From: Vallitalea sp.
GTDB taxonomy: Bacteria > Bacillota > Clostridia > Lachnospirales > Vallitaleaceae
Assembly: GCA_025210515.1 (NCBI GenBank)
Contig: JAOARM010000012.1
Span: forward strand, 1 to 64,000
Direction of reading: 5' to 3'
Length of the DNA: 64,000 nt
Shown here: one piece after another, positions 57,659 through 64,000 of the stretch
Numbering within the stretch: position 1 is the first letter of the stretch
Layout of the letters: each line of letters starts with the position of its first letter
Made by a program: the position numbers and the translations under genes
The notes under the pieces: model-generated
The model's database searches: none
Seen by the model: only the letters and a program-made list of their open reading frames with translations
What the model was told of the DNA's origin: nothing

Positions 57659-57871
57659 TTAGTTATTTTCTTGACTTATACCATATTTACGATTGAATTT
57701 ATCAATACGGCCACGAGCAGAAACTGCTTTTTGAGTACCAGTGTAAAATGGATGACATTTTGAACAAATCTCAACATGAATGTTGTCTTCAGTTGAACCA
57801 GTAACAAATTCATTACCACAGTTACATTTTACTGTAGCTTCATGATATTTTGGATGAATTCCTTCCTTCAT
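57659..57871 (-). CDS. rpmE: 50S ribosomal protein L31
   Basis: A 70-residue zinc-type L31. [19 protein letters not shown] and the ligands CxC...[10 protein letters not shown] are visible. The start at 57871 follows AGAGGTGA; the open frame extends six codons further upstream. The zinc form normally replaces or precedes the zinc-free paralogue under zinc sufficiency. Confidence 0.97.
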   Translation of the reverse strand: MKEGIHPKYHEATVKCNCGNEFVTGSTEDNIHVEICSKCHPFYTGTQKAVSARGRIDKFNRKYGISQENN

Positions 57872-58022
57872 TTGTTTCACCTCTTTCAAATATTAACATT
57901 TAATATTATATGCCGACATACGTCGAACTTATATTTCTAAACAGCTTTTATATTATACCATATATAAAACCATCATGCAACACTTTTTACTATTAATTTG
58001 ACTATAATAAAGTCAATATATT

Positions 58023-59582
58023 CTATCTATATTTTTCAAGCAAATTCTTATTAATAGTATTGAAGAAATCAATGTTATTTTTGGATTTAATAAATACTTT
58101 TAAAATACTTTCTATAACCTCATCTGAACGCATATTACTGCTTGCTTTTCTAAGTTTATAGACTGCATCCATCTCATCTTTTGTATATAGTAAATCTTCT
58201 CTTCTTGTACCAGATTTAGAGATATCAATAGCAGGGAATATTCTTTTTTCTGATAGTTTCCTATCAAGAACTAACTCCATATTTCCTGTTCCTTTGAATT
58301 CTTCAAATATTACTTCATCCATCTTACTTCCAGTTTCTACAAGTGCAGTAGCTAATATAGTTAAGCTACCACCTTCTTCAATATTTCTCGCTGCTCCAAA
58401 GAATTTCTTAGGCATATGTAATGCCGCAGGGTCTAACCCTCCAGATAAAGTTCTTCCGCTAGGTGGAATAGTTAAATTATACGCTCTTGCTAATCTAGTT
58501 ATACTATCTAATAGAATAAATAAGTCTTTCTTTTGTTCTACCATTCTTTTCGCTCTTGCTAATACCATCTCAGAAACTCTTTTATGATGGTCTGGTAACT
58601 CATCAAAAGTAGAATAAATTACCTCAACATTATCACCTTTTATAGATCGTCTTATATCTGTAACTTCTTCTGGTCTTTCATCTATTAATAAAACAATAAG
58701 ATGTGCATTTTTATTATTAGTAGTAATTGCATTTGCAATTTTTTTAAGTAACGTTGTTTTACCAGCTTTTGGCGGTGCCACAATCATACCTCTTTGCCCT
58801 TTTCCAATAGGTGCAACAAAATCTATAAGTCTTGTTGAATATTGAGATGGAACTGTCTCAAGCCTAAGTCTTTCATTAGGGAAAATAGGTGTTAAATCTT
58901 CAAAATTAGGTCGTTTTGCCGCATTAGTAGGTGAATCCCCATTAACAGATTGAACATACAATAAAGCTCTAAATTTTTCATTTTCTTTTGGTACTCTTAT
59001 ATTACCAATAATTAAATCACCAGTTTTTAGATTAAATCTTCTAATTTGTGATGGAGATACATATACATCATCTTCTCCAGGTAAATAATTCGCACATCTA
59101 ATAAAACCGAACCCATCTGGTAATACTTCAAGAACTCCAGAAGCAATTTCACCACTGTTCAAATCTTGAAAATCAGAAGGAACTGTTTTAGTTGGCTTAA
59201 CTGTTTTCTTGATTTCTCTATTATATTGCTTTCTATTATCGTTATTTTCATCAACTTTTGAAGTCTCATTTTTTTTGATTTCAGTATTTTTTTGATTATT
59301 ATATATCTTTTTTACTTGCTCTTTTTTTTCATTAGTCTTGATAATTTGTTTTGTTTTATCTATTGATTTTTCTTCTACTTTTTTATGTGTTTTATTTTCA
59401 TGTTTTGACTGTACTTGTTGTTCTGCAGTTTTTTGATTTTGATTTTCTTGTTTTTTTGCTTCAACTTCAGTAAGTATTTTAACCAGTTCCGCTTTTTTAA
59501 ACGTAGTAATACTTCTAATTCCAATTTCTTTAGCTTTAACTCTTAATTCTGCTAAAGTAAATTTGTTGAAATCTGTACTCAT
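58023..59582 (-). CDS. rho: transcription termination factor Rho
   Basis: A hexameric RNA helicase of 519 residues. The N-terminal helix domain ([15 protein letters not shown]) is followed by a Lys/Asn/Gln-rich insert (about 45-145), the RNA-binding cold-shock domain ([21 protein letters not shown]) and the RecA-like core with Walker A in [13 protein letters not shown] and [12 protein letters not shown]. The low-complexity insert makes it about 100 residues longer than E. coli Rho. RBS AAAGGGGTG. Confidence 0.97.
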   Translation of the reverse strand: MSTDFNKFTLAELRVKAKEIGIRSITTFKKAELVKILTEVEAKKQENQNQKTAEQQVQSKHENKTHKKVEEKSIDKTKQIIKTNEKKEQVKKIYNNQKNTEIKKNETSKVDENNDNRKQYNREIKKTVKPTKTVPSDFQDLNSGEIASGVLEVLPDGFGFIRCANYLPGEDDVYVSPSQIRRFNLKTGDLIIGNIRVPKENEKFRALLYVQSVNGDSPTNAAKRPNFEDLTPIFPNERLRLETVPSQYSTRLIDFVAPIGKGQRGMIVAPPKAGKTTLLKKIANAITTNNKNAHLIVLLIDERPEEVTDIRRSIKGDNVEVIYSTFDELPDHHKRVSEMVLARAKRMVEQKKDLFILLDSITRLARAYNLTIPPSGRTLSGGLDPAALHMPKKFFGAARNIEEGGSLTILATALVETGSKMDEVIFEEFKGTGNMELVLDRKLSEKRIFPAIDISKSGTRREDLLYTKDEMDAVYKLRKASSNMRSDEVIESILKVFIKSKNNIDFFNTINKNLLEKYR

Positions 59583-59781
59583 CTGAGCACCCCTTTCATT
59601 TGTATAATTATACTCCTCTAACTGCTATGTAAATTCTTCCCATATTATATTATATACAAATACTTTTCAATTTTATATTTGGATCAATACTGATAAGTCA
59701 TACGAAACAGATTAGGATATGCTAATATAAGATAAATAATATTTATATAAGATTATTTAAAACTACCTGATATATAGATTA

Positions 59782-59816
59782 TACCACAAAAAAGCGAATT
59801 AACACCTTTTTGTGGT
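59782..59816. terminator. hairpin in the rho-fba gap
   Basis: TACCACAAAAA and TTTTTGTGGTA flank a 14-nt loop. It lies 43 nt after the fba stop codon and may end that transcript. The remaining 276-nt gap shows no gene. Confidence 0.55.
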
Positions 59817-59858
59817 AAATTTTAATAATTTTTATAAGATAATATATCAACCTTATTA

Positions 59859-60710
59859 TTATACGCGGTCGTAACTACCAAACATTCTTATTTTTGTTTT
59901 AACAACTTCCTTGATTGCTTCTGAAGTTGGTGCTAACATTTTTCTTGGATCATATACATCTGGTTGTTCCTTAACAATTTTGTGCATTGCTTTTTGGAAT
60001 GCTACACGTAAATCTGTATCAATATTAATTTTGTTAACTCCTAGTGATACAGCTTTTTTAATATCTTCCTCAGCTACTCCAGATGCACCATGTAATACGA
60101 TTGGCATATTAAGTCTTGACTTAATTTCTTTTAATCTATCAAAATCAAGTTCTGGATCTCCTTTATATACACCATGTGCAGTTCCGATAGCAATTGCTAA
60201 ATAATCAACGCCTGTTTTTTCTACAAATTCAACAGCTTCGTCAGGATCTGTCATTGTTGCATCTTTTGCATCAACTTTAACGTGATCTTCTACTCCACCA
60301 ATTTTACCAAGTTCAGCTTCAACTGATACACCCATTGGATGAGCAATGCTAATAACTTGCTTTGTAATATCAATGTTTTGTTCAAATTCATATTTTGAAC
60401 CATCAAACATTACAGATGTCCAACCATCTCTTAAACATTTCATAACTACATTCCAATCTGTACCATGATCAAGATGTAGCGCTACAGGAACAGTAGCTTT
60501 TTCAGCTAGTTGTCTTACAATAATAGCTATTTCTTCACTACCTGCATAAGATATAGCACTTTGGCTTGTTTGAATAATTACTGGTGATTTTTCTTCTTCT
60601 GCAGCTTCAATAACTGCTTTTGTCATTTCTAGGTTACTTGTATTAAATGCACCTACAGCATAACCTTCTTCATGAGCCTTTTGTAATATTTCTTTTCCTG
60701 TTACTAGCAT
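59859..60710 (-). CDS. fba: class II fructose-bisphosphate aldolase
   Basis: Zinc-dependent glycolytic aldolase, 283 residues. LHLDHGTDW and VMFDGSKYEFEQNI hold zinc ligands and substrate contacts; AIGTAHGVYKGDP and VLHGASGVAEEDI are conserved. The GatY/KbaY tagatose aldolases are close, but genomic isolation and the sequence favour FBA. ATG at 60710 follows AAGGAGG by 9 nt; the open frame extends to 60764. Confidence 0.93.
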   Translation of the reverse strand: MLVTGKEILQKAHEEGYAVGAFNTSNLEMTKAVIEAAEEEKSPVIIQTSQSAISYAGSEEIAIIVRQLAEKATVPVALHLDHGTDWNVVMKCLRDGWTSVMFDGSKYEFEQNIDITKQVISIAHPMGVSVEAELGKIGGVEDHVKVDAKDATMTDPDEAVEFVEKTGVDYLAIAIGTAHGVYKGDPELDFDRLKEIKSRLNMPIVLHGASGVAEEDIKKAVSLGVNKINIDTDLRVAFQKAMHKIVKEQPDVYDPRKMLAPTSEAIKEVVKTKIRMFGSYDRV

Positions 60711-60861
60711 ATCATTTTTCCTCCTTGTATATAAACATAATATGTTATTAATTAATTTAAGCAAGTTCTATTTAGATACAATCCCAATACACTTATTAAA
60801 TATATAATTTCATTATATCCAAGTAATTGTATCATAACTTACTATACTATTGCAATCATTT

Positions 60862-62190
60862 CTATGCCAAAATTAATGTTGCAATTTTAAAAAATATTAG
60901 TAGTGTTGTAACATCCACTATTGTAGTAATTAATGGACTTGCCATTATAGCTGGATCAAGTTTCAGTTTCTTAGCTACAATTGGAAGAGTACCACCTATA
61001 ATAGCTGCAAATGTAGTTGTACATATTAGTGTTAACCCAACCATAATAGCTTTGAATATATCTTTATCAGTTAAATAAATTCTAATACAGTTAAGCATCC
61101 CAAGTGTTGTACCAACCATTAATCCAACTCTAATTTCTTTCCATAATACTCTAAAAATATCTTTGAATTTAATTTCCCCAAGAGTTATACTTCTTATTAC
61201 TAATGTTGCTGATTGTGCTCCAGCATTACCACCAGTTGACATAAGCATAGGAGTATATATTGCAAGTGCAAATTGCATAATAAGATTATTATTAGCATTC
61301 ATTACTAACTCTGTTAAATAAGCTGAAAACATAAGTATAACAAGCCAAGTTAATCGCTTCTTAGCCAACACATATGTTGAGGCATCTAGATATTCTACTT
61401 CTGTAGGCTCAATAGCTGCCATACGTTGAAAATCCTCTGTTGTTTCTTCTTCAATTACATCTACAACATCATCTATAGTAATAATACCAACAAGTCTATT
61501 TTCATTATCCACTACTGGTAATGAAAGCAAATCATATTTCTTGAAAACATCTGCAATAAATTCTTGATCATCATGAGTATTAACGTATATTACATCTGTT
61601 TCCATTATATCTGAAATAATAGCCTCAGTATCACTTAAAACCAAATCTTTTAATGATACGATACCTTCTAATCTCCTCTTGTTACCAGTAACATAACTTG
61701 TATAGATCGTTTCTTTATCAAGACCAATTTTTCTTATGCGATCCATTGCTTGATTAACTGTCATTCCTCTTTTTAGACCTACAAATTCAATTGTCATAAG
61801 GCTTCCAGCTGAATCATCTGGATAGTTCAAAAATTGGTTAATTAACTTACGCTCTGTAATTGTAGAATATTGTAATATTCTTTTTACAATATTAGCTGGA
61901 ACTTCTTCTATTAAGTCAATTTTATCATCAAAATTAAGTTCATTTATTATGTCTTCTAGTTCATTATCACTGACTAATGATGATATTTCAGATTGCCTTT
62001 CTACATCTAAAAACGAAAATACTTCTGCTGCAATTTCTTTTGGAAGCAAACGAAAAATAAGTAATGATTCTTTAACATCTAACTCTTCAAGTAATTCAGC
62101 TATATCAGCTTCTTGAATCTCTATAAGACTATTTTTAATATCTGAGAATTTTCTTTCATTGATTAATTGTGTCAAATTTCTTATATCCAA
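60862..62190 (-). CDS. mgtE: MgtE-family magnesium transporter
   Basis: A 442-residue Mg2+ channel. An N-terminal helical domain (about 5-125), two CBS domains (ETDVIYVNTHDDQEF and GIITIDDVVDVIEEE) and about five membrane helices, with the pore motif MSTGGNAGAQSATLVIRSITLGE read in overlapping pieces. The TTG at 62190 is chosen because AAAGGGAGG lies 7 nt before it; ATGs at 62223 and 62220 are in frame but have no RBS. Confidence 0.93.
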   Translation of the reverse strand: MDIRNLTQLINERKFSDIKNSLIEIQEADIAELLEELDVKESLLIFRLLPKEIAAEVFSFLDVERQSEISSLVSDNELEDIINELNFDDKIDLIEEVPANIVKRILQYSTITERKLINQFLNYPDDSAGSLMTIEFVGLKRGMTVNQAMDRIRKIGLDKETIYTSYVTGNKRRLEGIVSLKDLVLSDTEAIISDIMETDVIYVNTHDDQEFIADVFKKYDLLSLPVVDNENRLVGIITIDDVVDVIEEETTEDFQRMAAIEPTEVEYLDASTYVLAKKRLTWLVILMFSAYLTELVMNANNNLIMQFALAIYTPMLMSTGGNAGAQSATLVIRSITLGEIKFKDIFRVLWKEIRVGLMVGTTLGMLNCIRIYLTDKDIFKAIMVGLTLICTTTFAAIIGGTLPIVAKKLKLDPAIMASPLITTIVDVTTLLIFFKIATLILA

Positions 62191-62213
62191 ATTAAGTCCT
62201 CCCTTTATGATTT

Positions 62214-62346
62214 CTACCATCATACATAAAAGAAGTATTGTATTTTATTTTCAACAATTCCTTAGTCTAGGGATGGTAGAATACTTTTTATATGATTATT
62301 ACTACTCCCAGGTCCTGAATCCATACTACCATCTCCTTTATTATAT
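62214..62346 (-). promoter_or_regulatory. mgtE leader with three-part alternative pairing
   Basis: The octamer GATGGTAG occurs in the leader RNA at 62333-62326 and again at 62221-62214, and its complement CTACCATC lies midway at 62279-62272. The middle segment can pair with only one of the two at a time (8 bp with the first, 10 bp with the second). The first copy overlaps a leader-peptide RBS. The second lies just before the mgtE RBS. No known M-box was recognised. Confidence 0.45.
62262..62324 (-). CDS. possible 20-residue leader peptide of mgtE
   Basis: The frame MDSGPGSSNNHIKS... ends SLD-stop and has AAAGGAGAT 5-6 nt upstream of its ATG. It ends 71 nt before the mgtE start. It contains two Pro codons and acidic residues, loosely recalling Mg2+-sensing leader peptides. 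The short length means chance cannot be excluded. Confidence 0.4.
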   Translation of the reverse strand: MDSGPGSSNNHIKSILPSLD

Positions 62347-62608
62347 ATTCTTCTTTAAATCTATATATACTAAAAATATATTTTAGATATTAGTTTCTTC
62401 CAATTGATACTTTACTACACTCTATTAATATTGTCCATATTTTATTTTAGTAATTATTATTGAATCTATTATTATTTTTATCAAATTATCTCTTATCTGC
62501 TTTTACTACATAGTAATAGGCTACATATAATTATTCTTGTAGTTCACTCATTTTATGGTATAATTTGTATATGTCAAGATTATATACTACATATTTTAGG
62601 GGGTACCT

Positions 62609-63145
62609 ATGCAGTTTTTCACAATAATTTTAAAAAATCTTATTGGATATGATGGTCTAATTATATTGCTAGCTGTAGTTAACTTTTTCTTTTTTTTGCC
62701 CAAACTAAAAGAAGCTAATGTAAAATTAGAACAATCATTACAACCAACAATTTATATCCCTATTGAACAAATAATAAAATCTATAGGACAATCAAATAAT
62801 TCTGAATTAGATTTGCATTTATTACGCAAGCTAAAAGAAAGAGAAACAAAATGTTATCATATCTTTGTTTCAATCACTAATATATTCCCTCTTATGGGTA
62901 TTTTAGGTACTATTATATCTTTGCTTAGGCTTGCATCATTTTCAAATGATATGATTATGTTTAATTTTACTACAGCACTTACGTCAACTTTCTGGGGATT
63001 AGTTTGTGCAATCATATTCAAAGCAATAGATGGGATATTATCACCCAAAATAGCTTTTAATGAAGATAATTTTAATCTATTAATAAGTAGAATTGACAAC
63101 TATACGCGTACAGGTGATTGTAATGAAGCAAAAAATATTTCTTGA
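62609..63145 (+). CDS. MotA/TolQ/ExbB-family proton channel protein
   Basis: A 178-residue protein with an N-terminal membrane segment (about 15-30), a cytoplasmic segment, and two helices in the C-terminal half (FPLMGILGTIISLLRL; TSTFWGLVCAIIFKAI), the conserved core of ExbB/TolQ/MotA. It should form the stator ring around the downstream ExbD-like protein. RBS AGGGGG. Promoter TTGTAG-16-TATAAT at 62537-62564. Confidence 0.8.
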   Translation: MQFFTIILKNLIGYDGLIILLAVVNFFFFLPKLKEANVKLEQSLQPTIYIPIEQIIKSIGQSNNSELDLHLLRKLKERETKCYHIFVSITNIFPLMGILGTIISLLRLASFSNDMIMFNFTTALTSTFWGLVCAIIFKAIDGILSPKIAFNEDNFNLLISRIDNYTRTGDCNEAKNIS

Positions 63146-63863
63146 TTTAACACCATTGCTAGATGTGGTCTTAATATTATTATTCGCATTTATGTTAAAT
63201 GTAAACGTAGCTAATTCAGAAAAGGATAATAAAATCCAAGAGAAAAATCAAATAAACGCCACATTAAAAGAGACAATTAATGATAAAAACGAGCATATTA
63301 AACAATTACAAAGTAATATTCAAAATCTGAATCAAATGATTAATAAACTACAAAATAATATGGATGAACTTTCATTTGATACAGCTAATGAAAAAGAAAC
63401 AATTAAAAACATCTCAAATAATCTTGCAAAATGGTTCAAAGATAATCAATATAAACTTGATAATATTACTAATGAAGATAGTATTAATTCATTAATAGAT
63501 GAAGACTCTCTTCTAAAGCAATTATCGAAATATGAAACTATATCAAAAAAATATTTTTTTATTGATATTAAGTTAAAATCAAGTAGCAACAAGCTATTTA
63601 TAAATGGCGAAGATACTAAAACGTTTATTTCTCTTGAAGAAATATTGACAGATGATGCCAAAAATAATAAAAAAGAACAAGTAAAAGATATAATTGAAAA
63701 AGTTATTGATAATAGAGAAGGTGGTTATACTTTTATACTAATAACACTTAGTGAAGAGGATAATGTTTATAGATATGCTTATACTTTAGTTTGGGAAGCT
63801 ATAAAAGATATAGAACAAAAACATGGAACAGATAAAATATTCAAAGCTAAATATGTTTTATAA
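63123..63863 (+). CDS. ExbD/MotB-like membrane protein with coiled coil
   Basis: A 246-residue protein. The N-terminal helix carries a membrane Asp, as in ExbD/TolR/MotB (KIFLDLTPLLDVVLILLFAF). A coiled coil follows (about 40-95), then a C-terminal domain without an evident OmpA-like motif. ATG at 63123 follows AGGTGA and overlaps the ExbB-like gene by 23 nt, so the two are coupled. The pair should form an ion-driven motor of unknown work. Confidence 0.75.
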   Translation: MKQKIFLDLTPLLDVVLILLFAFMLNVNVANSEKDNKIQEKNQINATLKETINDKNEHIKQLQSNIQNLNQMINKLQNNMDELSFDTANEKETIKNISNNLAKWFKDNQYKLDNITNEDSINSLIDEDSLLKQLSKYETISKKYFFIDIKLKSSSNKLFINGEDTKTFISLEEILTDDAKNNKKEQVKDIIEKVIDNREGGYTFILITLSEEDNVYRYAYTLVWEAIKDIEQKHGTDKIFKAKYVL

Positions 63864-63917
63864 AATTATAAATTAATTTTAATCATATGAAATATGACAT
63901 AAGAAAGGATGACCTTT

Positions 63918-64000
63918 ATGGTAAGGAACCGTAGAAGAAGAAATAATAAAGCAAAAAGGTTTTTTGTAACAGTAATTGTTTTAGGTTTACTTGTTTTTTT
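63918..64000 (+). CDS. membrane protein, partial at window end
   Basis: The reading frame starts ATG at 63918 after AAAGGATGA and continues to the window edge. It begins MVRNRRRRNNKAKRFF and runs into a hydrophobic helix (VTVIVLGLLVFF). Very basic N-terminus and a signal-anchor. Probably the third gene of the motor operon; its function cannot be told from 27 residues. Confidence 0.6.
   Translation, partial: MVRNRRRRNNKAKRFFVTVIVLGLLVF

Noticed and set aside
62214..62346. M-box magnesium riboswitch before mgtE
   Set aside because: The conserved M-box core sequences were not found; only alternative octamer pairing is visible.

Overview
The window is AT-rich DNA from an endospore-forming, low-GC Gram-positive bacterium of the Clostridia type. 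Evidence: the spoIIAA-spoIIAB-sigF and spoVAA-E clusters, yunB, germinant-receptor genes, a SleC-type cortex-lytic enzyme, a T-box before valS, a PyrR-type leader before the pyrimidine operon, and DAP-type peptidoglycan synthesis (dapF). The genus cannot be fixed from sequence alone; a Vallitalea/Lachnospirales-like organism is a guess. No rRNA or tRNA gene was recognised.

Layout. 1-410: three tandem palindromic repeats. 425-7822: dapF, yunB and two tandem bifunctional penicillin-binding proteins. 8024-12901 (minus strand): sporulation block spoIIAA-AB-sigF followed by a small membrane gene and spoVAA-AB-AC-AD-AE. 13026-15905: TPR protein, small protein and folC. 16300-19045: chemoreceptor plus a lone solute-binding lipoprotein. 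19132-22560: T-box, small membrane protein and valS. 22601-26602: coiled-coil membrane protein, an ECF sigma/RsiV-like anti-sigma pair with its own ECF-type promoter, and a CobD/HisC-like aminotransferase.

27021-34799 is the most interesting part. A sleC gene (spore cortex-lytic enzyme) is cut in two by a 6,492-bp element holding a four-gene germinant-receptor operon (C-B-A-B) and a large serine recombinase. The 7-bp sequence GATGACC is present at both ends. Joining the flanks across it restores an in-frame 428-residue SleC. The predicted attB and attP sites show dyad symmetry centred on the same TG dinucleotide. This looks like a skin-like intervening element, probably removed during sporulation, with germinant-receptor genes as cargo.

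34837-38471: a histidine kinase and a LytTR response regulator flank nfeD-floA. 39006-39917: a membrane amidase with an N-terminal helix-turn-helix. 40095-49925: pyrimidine operon pyrC-pyrF-carA-carB-pyrK-pyrD-pyrE behind a sigma-A promoter, PyrR-type binding loop and terminator. 50526-51279: an orphan CRISPR array with I-B-like repeats and no cas genes in the window. 51546-54389: CPA2 antiporter, two PII-like proteins and a CBS protein. 54584-60710: prfA, prmC, yqhQ-like, rpmE, rho and fba. 60862-62324: mgtE with a possible leader peptide. 62609-64000: an ExbB/ExbD-like (MotA/MotB-like) pair and the start of a third gene.

Three dispersed palindromic elements of 116-128 bp (near valS, inside the pyr operon, and beside the CRISPR array) share termini with the tandem repeats at the window start. 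Their outer stems covary.
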